A stretch of DNA of 15,279 bases, taken from DATDAH01 sp036525535. GTDB lineage: Bacteria > Actinomycetota > Acidimicrobiia > Acidimicrobiales > DATDAH01. Where the stretch lies: the NCBI GenBank assembly GCA_036525535.1, contig DATDAH010000153.1, forward strand, positions 1 through 15,279, written 5' to 3'. Positions 5,611 through 14,426 of this stretch are shown in pieces; the first letter of the stretch is position 1, and each line of letters begins with the position of its first letter. The position numbers were made by a program, and so were the translations under genes. Under the pieces are notes generated by a model that saw only the letters and a list, made by a program, of their open reading frames with translations, was not told the origin of the DNA and searched no databases.

Positions 5611-5644
5611 GACGGCCGCAGGCTACCGGCGGCCGGCCACGCGC

Positions 5645-6376
5645 CTAGGCGGTCGGCGGTGGGGGGTAGCCCGCCGGGGGCGGCGGATTGTCCGACCACG
5701 CGCCGGGGCTCGCCGGGGGTGGCGGGTTCCAGGGGCCCGGCTGCGGCGCGCCGCCGGGGCCGTTCCAGGCCCCCAGCCCGGCCCTCTGGCGGAACTTGCG
5801 CCGTCGGACAAAGGTGATGATGAGCAGGATGATGCCCAGCACGATGCCGATGCCGGCGATGACGAAGCCGCCGACGATGGCCGCCACCAGGTCACTGGCG
5901 ATCGAGGGCCCGAATGCCGCCGTCGTGGCCGTGGTCCCGGGCCCGCCGCCCACCCGGACGTCGTACTCCCCCGTCTCGTCGATCTCGAAGGTCAGCTGGG
6001 CCCGCCCGGTGTGGTTGCCGAAGTCGTAGGTGAGCTCCGAGACGTACGGCTCGAACTCGACCTCGTCGGCGCCCTCCTGGCCCGCCGGCCGCATGCGGAC
6101 GTCGTCGACGAAGAGCGAGACGGCCTCGCCACCACCCCGCTCGGCGTAGACGACGTAGTCCCCGTCGTCGAGCTGAATGGTGCTGATCTCCCCCACCGGG
6201 ACCCGCTCGAAGTCGTCGATGGCATCCAGGAAGGACGAGAAGCTCGTCCACCCCCAGGCGATGCCACCGATGATCCCGCCTGCGATCAGGAGGCCCCCGA
6301 GCCAGTAGCCCAGCGAGGACGGTCCCTGGGGCGTGTCCATCGGGTTCGCCCCGACCCCACCGAACGGACTGGTCAT
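5645..6376 (-). CDS. Unrecognised two-pass membrane protein with Pro-rich tail, inside the dap operon
   Basis: I do not recognise a family. The 243-residue protein has a Gly/Pro-rich start, membrane helix 1 at about 24-43 (YWLGGLLIAGGIIGGIAWGW), an acidic, probably extracytoplasmic domain (44-160) with many predicted strands, membrane helix 2 at about 163-190, then a basic stop-transfer stretch (RRRKFRQR) and a Pro/Gly/Trp-rich cytoplasmic tail to the end. The ectodomain has repeated 'ligand-sensor-like' strands such as IQLDDGDYVVYAERGG and QLTFEIDETGEYDVRVGG, suggesting beta-sandwich folding. The ATG follows GGGGAGG by 8 nt and overlaps the dapC stop (ATGA), so it is co-translated with dapC. 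A link to cell-wall synthesis is inferred only from position. Confidence 0.8.
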   Translation of the reverse strand: MTSPFGGVGANPMDTPQGPSSLGYWLGGLLIAGGIIGGIAWGWTSFSSFLDAIDDFERVPVGEISTIQLDDGDYVVYAERGGGEAVSLFVDDVRMRPAGQEGADEVEFEPYVSELTYDFGNHTGRAQLTFEIDETGEYDVRVGGGPGTTATTAAFGPSIASDLVAAIVGGFVIAGIGIVLGIILLIITFVRRRKFRQRAGLGAWNGPGGAPQPGPWNPPPPASPGAWSDNPPPPAGYPPPPTA

Positions 6377-7485
6377 CTCGAGGCCCTCCCCAGTCGTCGA
6401 GCCACCAGCTCCAGGCGGTCGTCGGGTTGCACCACGGCGATGCGCACGTGGTCGTCTCCACCGTAGAACTCGCCGGGAGCCACCAGCGCGCCTCCGTCCG
6501 CGGCCAGGCGCCGGGTGAGGGCCCAGGCATCGCCGTCGGGCGCCGGCACCCACAGGTAGAACGCGCCCGCCGGCAGCTCAGCGCGGAGGCCCGCCTCCGC
6601 CAGCACGTCGGCCATGAGCTCCAGCCGCCGCCGGTAGCGGGCCCGCTGCTCGTCGACGTGGGCGTCGTCCTCCCAGGCGGCCACCGCGGCGGCCTGTACA
6701 GGACCCGGGACCATCATCCCCGCGTGCTTGCGCACCTCCCGCAAGTAGGTCACCAGCTCGGGGTCGCCGGCGTAGAAGCCGGCCCGCACGCCGGCCAGGT
6801 TCGAGCGCTTGGAAAGCGAGTGCACGGCCAGGACACCCTCGATGCCGTGCTCGAGGATGCTGCGCGGAGGCCCGTCCCAGGTGAACTCCACGTAGCACTC
6901 GTCCGACAGGACCGGCACCCCGTGAGCCCGGCCCCACGCCGCGGCGGACCCGAGGTCGTCCAACCGCCCGGCCGGGTTGCCCGGCGAGTTGACCCACAGG
7001 CAGAGCGCCCGCTCGGCGTCGGCGACGCTGATGGCGTCGAGGTCCAGCGTGCCGTCCGGAGACGGCGGAACCGCGACGGACCGGCATCGGGCCAGGGTGG
7101 CCCCCATGGCGTAGCTGGGGTAGGCGACCTGTGGGTGCAGGACGGTGTCGCGGTCGGGGGCCCGCAGCTTGAGGAAGGACGGCGTCCCGACCACGAACTC
7201 CTTGGTCCCCACGCAGGCGGCCAGGCTGTCGGGATCGACCGTCACCCCCAGGCGGCGGGCCAACCAGCCCGCTGCGGCGCGCCGGTACGGGGCGCTGCCG
7301 ATGGACGGGGGGTAGCCCCGCTCGGCGCCGGAGCCGGCCAGGGCCTCGACCACCGCGGCCGGCGGTGGGTCGTTCGGCGTCCCGATGGACAGGTCGACGC
7401 AGCCACCGGGCAGGGCGGCGGCCATCGCCTTCAGCTCGTCGAGCCGGTCGTAGGGGTAGGGCGGCGGCTGGAAGCCCTCAGTCAA
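6373..7485 (-). CDS. dapC: Succinyldiaminopimelate transaminase (PLP-dependent, class I/II)
   Basis: DapC converts N-succinyl-2-amino-6-ketopimelate to N-succinyl-LL-diaminopimelate with glutamate as amino donor. In the 370-residue protein the N-terminus PPPYPYDRLDELKAMA is typical of actinobacterial DapC. DLSIGTPNDPPP (31-42), the NSPGNPAG motif (166-173), SDECYVEF (194-201) and the PLP lysine K226 in HSLSKRSNL follow in the expected order. The start chosen is TTG at 7485, since no ATG or GTG lies close before the conserved PPPYPYDRL; it overlaps the hflX stop by 8 nt and its ribosome site is weak, so it probably depends on coupling to hflX. The stop overlaps the next gene (ATGA). Another aminotransferase specificity is possible, but the operon supports DapC. 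Confidence 0.88.
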   Translation of the reverse strand: MTEGFQPPPYPYDRLDELKAMAAALPGGCVDLSIGTPNDPPPAAVVEALAGSGAERGYPPSIGSAPYRRAAAGWLARRLGVTVDPDSLAACVGTKEFVVGTPSFLKLRAPDRDTVLHPQVAYPSYAMGATLARCRSVAVPPSPDGTLDLDAISVADAERALCLWVNSPGNPAGRLDDLGSAAAWGRAHGVPVLSDECYVEFTWDGPPRSILEHGIEGVLAVHSLSKRSNLAGVRAGFYAGDPELVTYLREVRKHAGMMVPGPVQAAAVAAWEDDAHVDEQRARYRRRLELMADVLAEAGLRAELPAGAFYLWVPAPDGDAWALTRRLAADGGALVAPGEFYGGDDHVRIAVVQPDDRLELVARRLGRASR

Positions 7486-8767
7486 GGTCGGGCTCGGGCT
7501 CGTCGCCCCCGTCGAGGCGGTAACCGGCCAGCCGGGACCGACCCTCGGCGTCGAGGCGGGCTCGGACGAGGATCCCGCCCTCCCCTGGCTCCTCGACCAG
7601 GACCTCACCCAGACGGTGGGCGGCGGCGAGGACGTCGCCGCGGTCGAACGGCACGAGCAGCTCGACGGTCTGGTCCCCGGCGTGGAGGCGGTCGGCGATG
7701 ACCCGCAGCAGGTCGTCCATGCCGGTGCCCGACCGGGCCGAGATGGCCACCGAGCCGGGGTGGGCGGCGGCCAGCGCCTCGGCCGGGCCCTGGTCGGCCT
7801 TGTTGAACGCCAGGATCTCCGGGATCGCCCCCGCCCCGATCTCCTCCAAGACGACCCGAACGGCATCGATCTGGCCCAGTGGGTCGGCCGCGGTGGCGTC
7901 GACGAGGTGGACCACGATGTCGGCCTCGGCCACCAGCTCGAGGGTGGCCTTGAAGGCCTCCACCACCTGGTGGGGCAGCTTGCGCACGAAGCCGACCGTG
8001 TCGGTCAGGAGCAACGCGCTCCCACCGGGCAGCTCCAGCCGCCGGGTCGTGGGGTCCAGGGTGGCGAACAGCCGGTCCTCGACCAGGACCCCGGCATCGG
8101 TCAGGTGGTTGAGCAGGGTCGACTTGCCGGCGTTCGTGTAGCCGACCAGCGCCACCTGGGGGATGCGGGAGCGGTGCCGGGCCTTGTGCTTGGTGTCCCG
8201 CTGACGGCGGATGTCGCGGAGCTGGTGCTCCAGGTGGGTGATGTTGCGCTGGATACGTCGGCGGTCGATCTCGAACTGCGTCTCGCCCGGGCCTCGGCGG
8301 GTGCCGATGCCACCGGCCTGCTGGGAGAGCCGGGCCCCGCTCCCCCGGAGGCGGGGCAGCCGGTAGCGGTACTGGGCCAGCTGGACCTGGGCCTTGCCCT
8401 CGAGGCTGGAGGCGTTCTGGGCGAAGATGTCGAGGATCACCGCGGTGCGGTCGATTGCGGTCCGCCCGAGCAGCTTCTCGAGGTTGAACTGCTGGGCCGG
8501 GGTCAGCTCGTCGTCGAAGACCACCGTGTCGCAGTCCGTCTCCAGGGCCACCTCACGCAGCTCCTCGGCCTTGCCCTTGCCGATGTAGTACTTGGGATCG
8601 GGCGCGGCCCGTTGCTGGACGACCCGGGCCGCGGTGTCGGCCCCGGCGGTGTCGACCAGGAGCTCCAGCTCGTCCATCGACGCCTCGGTGTCCTCGGCCG
8701 TGTCGGGTGGGGTGGTCATGCCCACCAGGACGATCTTTTCCCGGATGGACCGGTCGATCAGGGCCAC
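7478..8767 (-). CDS. hflX: GTPase HflX
   Basis: HflX binds the ribosome near the peptidyl-transferase centre and splits or rescues stalled 70S ribosomes after stress. The 429-residue protein has the N-terminal HflX domain (about 10-200) with the hallmark DPKYYIGKGKAEEL, VVFDDELTPAQQFNLE and GGIGTRRGPGETQFEIDRR, then a GTPase domain with G1 GYTNAGKS (209-216), G3 DTVG (256-259), G4 NKAD (322-325) and G5 SA (343-344), and a short C-terminal domain. The GTG at 8767 lies inside the end of dapF (10-nt overlap) behind GGTGGAG with a 5-nt gap. miaA-(hfq)-hflX linkage is common in bacteria and dapF-hflX linkage is common in Actinobacteria. Confidence 0.96.
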   Translation of the reverse strand: MALIDRSIREKIVLVGMTTPPDTAEDTEASMDELELLVDTAGADTAARVVQQRAAPDPKYYIGKGKAEELREVALETDCDTVVFDDELTPAQQFNLEKLLGRTAIDRTAVILDIFAQNASSLEGKAQVQLAQYRYRLPRLRGSGARLSQQAGGIGTRRGPGETQFEIDRRRIQRNITHLEHQLRDIRRQRDTKHKARHRSRIPQVALVGYTNAGKSTLLNHLTDAGVLVEDRLFATLDPTTRRLELPGGSALLLTDTVGFVRKLPHQVVEAFKATLELVAEADIVVHLVDATAADPLGQIDAVRVVLEEIGAGAIPEILAFNKADQGPAEALAAAHPGSVAISARSGTGMDDLLRVIADRLHAGDQTVELLVPFDRGDVLAAAHRLGEVLVEEPGEGGILVRARLDAEGRSRLAGYRLDGGDEPEPDLD

Positions 8768-9549
8768 GGATACTCCACCCGGGCCACGGCCTCGATCGGG
8801 CCGGCCAGCGAGACCGTGTCCCCCAGGCCGACATGGGCGGCACCCCCCGGCATGCGGACGATGACCCGGTCGCCCACGAGGCCCCAGTGCCGGGCCACGG
8901 CGGCCGCGGCACAGGCTCCCGTGCCACAGGCCTGGGTACGGCCCGCACCCCGCTCGTAGACGTCGAGGATCAGGGCGTCCCCGTCGCTCCGGATCATCTC
9001 CACGTTGATGCCGCCCTCGACCGCGTCATTGGCCGCCCGGCCGACGGTGTCGAGGTCCGGGCCGGTCGCCGGGTCGGGGGCGAGGAGGACCAGATGGGGG
9101 TTCTCGATGCGAGCGAAGGCGGCGTCGACCACGCCGGGCAGGAGCCAGTCCTTCGCCTTGCCCTCGAGCTCGACCGGCCCCATGTCGGCCTCCACCTCGT
9201 GCACACCCGGCCGGTCGGTGCCCGTCACCTCCAAGGCGTGGGTCCCCCTCGCCGTCGCCACTTTGAGGGAGGTGCTGGTCGTGTCCGACAGCACGAGGGC
9301 CTGGGCCAGGCAGCGCAGGCCATTGCCCGACAGCTCGGCCACGCTGCCGTCGGAGTTCCAGAGCTCCATGCGCACGTCGGCCCCGTCGGGATCGGGACGG
9401 GCCCGGATCAGGCCGTCGGCCCCGATTCCGGTGGTCCGGTTGCAGACGGCCCGCGCCAGGTCCCCGTCCACGTCGAGGGTGGCGGAGAGGTCCAGGAGCA
9501 CGAGGAAGTCATTGCCCAGGCCGTGGTGCTTGGTGAGCGGGAGGTGCAT
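8758..9549 (-). CDS. dapF: Diaminopimelate epimerase with Ser at the first catalytic Cys position
   Basis: DapF interconverts LL- and meso-diaminopimelate, the last step before lysine or peptidoglycan use. The 263-residue protein has the family start KHHGLGNDFL (7-16), then TTGIGADGL (39-47), LWNSDGSVAELSGNGLRC (63-80), NPHLV, GINVEM, and the second active-site motif TQACGTGACA with C208. The first active-site motif usually reads (M/Q)CGNG; here it is LSGNG with S74, clearly TCG in the sequence. The protein otherwise looks intact. The ATG at 9549 is 2 nt after the miaA stop behind a GGGGGTGA stretch; a GTG two codons earlier (9555) is an alternative. It overlaps hflX by 10 nt. It is probably a working epimerase of a variant subfamily, though loss of activity cannot be excluded. 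Confidence 0.88.
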   Translation of the reverse strand: MHLPLTKHHGLGNDFLVLLDLSATLDVDGDLARAVCNRTTGIGADGLIRARPDPDGADVRMELWNSDGSVAELSGNGLRCLAQALVLSDTTSTSLKVATARGTHALEVTGTDRPGVHEVEADMGPVELEGKAKDWLLPGVVDAAFARIENPHLVLLAPDPATGPDLDTVGRAANDAVEGGINVEMIRSDGDALILDVYERGAGRTQACGTGACAAAAVARHWGLVGDRVIVRMPGGAAHVGLGDTVSLAGPIEAVARVEYPWP

Positions 9550-9551
9550 GG

Positions 9552-10460
9552 TCACCCCCAGTCTCGCAGGAGGGTCGGAAGGACCGCGAGTGGGTTCTCG
9601 GGATGACCTACCCACTGGATGCGGTGATCGCGCCGGAACCACGACCGCTGCCGCCGGGCGAATCGGGTCGTGCGGTTGACCGCGGCGGCGACGGCGTCGG
9701 CCAGCGAGGTGCCGTCTTCGACGTGGCGGATCAGCTGGCGGTAGCCCAGCGCCTGACGGGCGGTGCGAGAGAGCCCGGTGGGGCGGGCCAGCAGGGCGGC
9801 GACTTCGTCCACGAAGCCCTCGGCCACCTGGCGCTCGTACCGGGCCCGGATGCGGGCGGCCACGACCTCCCGGGGCAGCCACAGCCCGGCGAGACGAAAC
9901 GGCGTCGGCGGATGCTCCTCGAGGCCCGGCCCGTGAGCCGAGAAGGGCCGGCCACTGCCGATTGTGACCTCGAGAGCCCGAACCACCCGCCGGCGGTTGG
10001 TCGGCTCCATGCGAGTGGCCCCCACCGGGTCCAACGCCACCAGGCGGGCGTGGAGCGCTCCGGTGTCGGGTTCGGCCTCCAGCTCGGCCCGGACCTCGGG
10101 GTAGGGCGGGGGCAGAGTGAGCCCGTCGACCACGGCCCGCAGATAGAGGGCCGTGCCCCCGACCAGGAGGGCGCGGTGGCCCCGGTCCTCGATCTCGACC
10201 AGGGCGGCGCCCATGCCCGCCTGGAACTCGGCGAGGGTGAAGTCGTGGTCGGGCTCGGCCAGGTCGAGCAGGTGATACCGGACCTCGGCCCGCTCGGCCG
10301 GGCTGGGCTTGGCCGTCCCGATGTCCATGCCCCGGTAGACCTGCATCGAGTCCACCGAGCAGATCTCGATGTCGCCGGCCTCCCGGGCCAGCGCGTGGGC
10401 CACGGCCGACTTGCCCGACGCGGTGGTCCCGACCAGGGCCAGGTGCTGGACGGGGCTCAG
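9552..10460 (-). CDS. miaA: tRNA dimethylallyltransferase, probable CTG start overlapping miaB
   Basis: MiaA adds dimethylallyl from DMAPP to N6 of A37 in tRNAs reading UNN codons; MiaB then methylthiolates it. With the start proposed here it has 302 residues, the usual length: P-loop GTTASGKS (11-18), the catalytic DSMQVYRG (37-44) and DIGTAKP, VGGTALYLRAVVDGL, and the late RRVVRALEV and GYRQLI segments. Upstream of the P-loop the frame contains no ATG, GTG or TTG before it runs back into miaB. The only plausible initiator is CTG at 10460, which overlaps the miaB stop (CTGA) and follows GGTGG by 7 nt. The next standard codon, GTG at 10403, would delete the P-loop. Its stop is 2 nt before dapF. 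Confidence 0.9.
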   Translation of the reverse strand: MSPVQHLALVGTTASGKSAVAHALAREAGDIEICSVDSMQVYRGMDIGTAKPSPAERAEVRYHLLDLAEPDHDFTLAEFQAGMGAALVEIEDRGHRALLVGGTALYLRAVVDGLTLPPPYPEVRAELEAEPDTGALHARLVALDPVGATRMEPTNRRRVVRALEVTIGSGRPFSAHGPGLEEHPPTPFRLAGLWLPREVVAARIRARYERQVAEGFVDEVAALLARPTGLSRTARQALGYRQLIRHVEDGTSLADAVAAAVNRTTRFARRQRSWFRRDHRIQWVGHPENPLAVLPTLLRDWG

Positions 10461-11842
10461 CCCGCGACCACCGGGATGCGGAGACGATGACGGGGGGCGG
10501 CGGTGACCCCGAGCAGGTCGCCCCGCAGGTGGTGGGCCCCGGCCCCGGTGATCACGACGTCGGCCACGGTGCCGGGGCGCAGCCCCCCGTCGACGGGGAA
10601 GTGAACGAGCTTGTTCTGGCGGGTGCGGCCGGAGGTCAGCGACGGATCCCGCCGAGCGGGGCCTTCGACCACGACTTCCTCGGTGCGCCCGACCCGGGCG
10701 GCGTGATTGGCCGTGGCCGAGCGCTCGATCACGACCCGCAGGCGCTCGAAGCGGTCGCCGACGGCATCCGGGTCCACGAACTCGTCGAACCGGTCGGCCG
10801 CCTCGGTGCCCGGCCGGGGCGAGTAGATGAACGTGTAGGCGCTGTCGTACCGGGCCTCGGCCGCCACCTCGAGCGTGTGCTCGAAGTCGTCCTCGGTCTC
10901 GCCCGGGAAGCCCACGATGATGTCGGTGGTCACGGCCAGGTCGGGCACCGCCTCGCGGGCGGCGGCCAGCTTCTGCAGATAGCGCTCGGCCGTGTAGCCG
11001 CGGTGCATGGCGGCCAGGACCCGGTCACTGCCCGACTGGAGGGGCAGGTGCAGGTGCTCGCACACGGTGGGGACCTCGGCCATGGCTGCGATGGTCTCGG
11101 GGCGCAGATCTTTGGGGTGCGGGCTGGTGTAGCGGACCCGCCGGATGCCGTCGATCGCCCCGACCTCTCGGAGCAGGTCGGCGAACAGTGGTCGGCGCTT
11201 GGTGATGTCACGGCCGTAGGAGTTGACGTTCTGGCCCAGGAGGGTGACCTCGACCACTCCTTGGTCGACCAGCAGCTGCACCTCGTCGACGATGGTGCGG
11301 AAGGGCCGGCTTATCTCCGGGCCCCGCACTGCGGGGACGATGCAGAAGGCGCAGGAGTTGTCGCAGCCGATCTGGATGGTGACCCAGGCCGAGTGCTGGC
11401 TCTCCCGGCTGGCGGGCAGCACGGAGGGGAAGGCGTGGGCGTCCTCGAGGACGGTGGCCTCGAGGATCTCCACGATCGGGCCCTGCTCCCGGGCCTGGGT
11501 GAGCAGGTCGGCCGCGCGGTGCACGTTGTGGGTGCCGAAGACGACGTCGACGTGGGGGGCCCGCTCCCGGATGGTTTCCCGGTCCTTCTGGGCCAGGCAG
11601 CCGGCGACGGCGATCTGCAGGTCGGGGCGCTCATCCTTCAGGGCCTTGAGGTGCCCGAGGTGGCCGTAGAGCTTGTTGTCGGCGTTCTCCCGGATGCAGC
11701 AGGTGTTGAGCACGATGACATCGGCGTCGTCGAGGTCATCGGCTGGGACCATGCCGTCGCCCTCCAGCAACCCGGCGATGCGCTCGGAGTCGTGTTCGTT
11801 CATCTGACACCCGAAGGTGCGCACGACATACCGCGGGCTCAC
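10457..11842 (-). CDS. miaB: tRNA (i6A37) methylthiotransferase MiaB (radical SAM)
   Basis: MiaB converts i6A37 to ms2i6A37 in tRNA. The 461-residue protein has the N-terminal UPF0004 domain with three cluster cysteines (C12 in TFGCQMNEHDSERI, C48 in LNTCCIRENA, C82 in VAGCLAQ), the radical-SAM motif C160xxxC164xxC167 (GCDNSCAFCIVP), typical VTLLGQNVNSYG and LHLPLQSGSDRVLAAMHRGY segments, and a C-terminal TRAM domain (about 390-455). The GTG at 11842 gives the exact family N-terminus. No Shine-Dalgarno precedes it, but a TANNNT element sits 6 nt upstream, suggesting a leaderless mRNA that opens the eight-gene operon. The stop overlaps the proposed miaA start. Confidence 0.96.
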   Translation of the reverse strand: MSPRYVVRTFGCQMNEHDSERIAGLLEGDGMVPADDLDDADVIVLNTCCIRENADNKLYGHLGHLKALKDERPDLQIAVAGCLAQKDRETIRERAPHVDVVFGTHNVHRAADLLTQAREQGPIVEILEATVLEDAHAFPSVLPASRESQHSAWVTIQIGCDNSCAFCIVPAVRGPEISRPFRTIVDEVQLLVDQGVVEVTLLGQNVNSYGRDITKRRPLFADLLREVGAIDGIRRVRYTSPHPKDLRPETIAAMAEVPTVCEHLHLPLQSGSDRVLAAMHRGYTAERYLQKLAAAREAVPDLAVTTDIIVGFPGETEDDFEHTLEVAAEARYDSAYTFIYSPRPGTEAADRFDEFVDPDAVGDRFERLRVVIERSATANHAARVGRTEEVVVEGPARRDPSLTSGRTRQNKLVHFPVDGGLRPGTVADVVITGAGAHHLRGDLLGVTAAPRHRLRIPVVAG

Positions 11843-11848
11843 GGGATC

Positions 11849-11854
11849 AGCCTA
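11849..11854 (-). promoter_or_regulatory. TANNNT -10 element for leaderless miaB operon transcript
   Basis: TAGGCT ends exactly 6 nt before the GTG of miaB, the spacing expected when transcription starts at the first base of the start codon. No Shine-Dalgarno is present. No recognisable -35 lies 16-19 bp upstream. Confidence 0.5.
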
Positions 11855-11872
11855 GGGAGCAGCAGGGGGCTC

Positions 11873-11985
11873 AGCTGATCCTCCACGGTCTCCAGTCCCC
11901 TCCAGGCGACGACGAAGCCACCACCGCCGAGGCGTTCGGCTTCGACGGCATCACCCGGACCGCCGCCGCCGTCACGTCGCCCTGA
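11873..11985 (+). other. Coding-like stretch without a start codon between miaB and recA; possible gene remnant
   Basis: In the plus-strand frame ending at TGA 11983-11985, the last 22 sense codons from about 11917 all end in G or C and read as a soluble peptide (AEAFGFDGITRTAAAVTSP at the end). No ATG, GTG or TTG opens this frame nearby; upstream it is antisense to miaB. It may be the degraded 3' end of a gene or chance in GC-rich DNA. This is where recX usually sits, but recX would be on the other strand and I see no RecX motif in any frame. Confidence 0.2.
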
Positions 11986-12009
11986 CACCGCCCGAGACCG
12001 GCGACGCGC

Positions 12010-12046
12010 CGCGGCCGCCGTCCGGGGGGATGGAACGGCGGCCGCG
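12010..12046 (-). terminator. Strong GC hairpin downstream of recA, probable terminator
   Basis: CGCGGCCGCCGT (12010-12021) is the reverse complement of 12035-12046, a perfect 12-bp stem with a 13-nt loop. It lies 30 nt past the recA stop on the minus strand. No U-run follows, so it would be an actinobacterial I-shaped terminator or an mRNA 3'-end protector. Confidence 0.6.
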
Positions 12047-12075
12047 TAATGCTGCCCGGCGGGTCAGCGAAGGGG

Positions 12076-14241
<2,166 letters not shown>

Positions 14242-14278
14242 GGTGGTTCCTTTCATCGGAGTGGCTTGACTGATGGTC

Positions 14279-14301
14279 AACCTACGAAGGGGGTGTGACA
14301 C
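14279..14301 (-). promoter_or_regulatory. Gene-proximal recA promoter resembling the PafBC (RecA-NDp) type
   Basis: In the recA direction GTGTCA (14301-14296), CAC, eight bases, and TAGGTT (14284-14279) follow one another. This is close to the mycobacterial RecA-NDp consensus TTGTCRGTG-N8-TANNNT with identical spacing. Transcription would start near 14272 with a 31-nt leader carrying the AAAGGA ribosome site. PafBC drives LexA-independent damage induction in Mycobacterium; its presence here is inferred. Confidence 0.5.
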
Positions 14302-14311
14302 TCATGCCGGG

Positions 14312-14335
14312 AACCCCGTGGACCTCACCGGGGTT
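14312..14335 (-). repeat. 7-bp stem hairpin in the recA leader
   Basis: AACCCCG (14312-14318) and CGGGGTT (14329-14335) are perfect arms around a 10-nt loop. It lies between the two predicted recA promoters, so only transcripts from the upstream LexA-box promoter would contain it. No function is evident. Confidence 0.35.
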
Positions 14336-14371
14336 GTAGAGCATGACGGCCCGACCAGTGCGAACGACAGG

Positions 14372-14400
14372 AATGTAGTTCCGAACGGCTGTTCGATCAA
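14372..14400 (-). promoter_or_regulatory. Distal recA promoter with a LexA box in its spacer
   Basis: TTGATC (14400-14395) and TACATT (14377-14372) are separated by exactly 17 bp on the minus strand. Transcription would start near 14365, giving a leader of about 125 nt. The LexA box lies almost entirely in the spacer, so LexA would block polymerase directly. Confidence 0.7.
14382..14395. promoter_or_regulatory. LexA (SOS) box between recA and msrB
   Basis: CGAACGGCTGTTCG is a perfect match to CGAACnnnnGTTCG. It sits in the recA promoter spacer and only 31 bp before the msrB start codon. CGAACGACAGGAAT at 14361-14374 looks like a decayed second box with one good half. Confidence 0.9.
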
Positions 14401-14426
14401 GTCTTTCGTCGAGAAAAAGGACGACC

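Noticed and set aside
5642..5651. 10-bp palindrome CGCCTAGGCG over the stop of the membrane protein gene
   Set aside because: Too short for a stable hairpin, and easily a by-chance GC-rich palindrome around TAG.
7616..8959. Long plus-strand open frame opposite hflX and dapF
   Set aside because: Antisense shadow of hflX and dapF; composition is Gly/Val/Asp/Gln-rich without motifs.
10403..10460. Frameshift or truncation of miaA
   Set aside because: The P-loop is in the same frame as the rest of MiaA; only a standard start codon is missing, and the CTG overlap explains the junction without a frameshift.
10487..11878. Long plus-strand open frame opposite miaB
   Set aside because: Exact antisense shadow of miaB, whose cysteines and radical-SAM motif are all intact.
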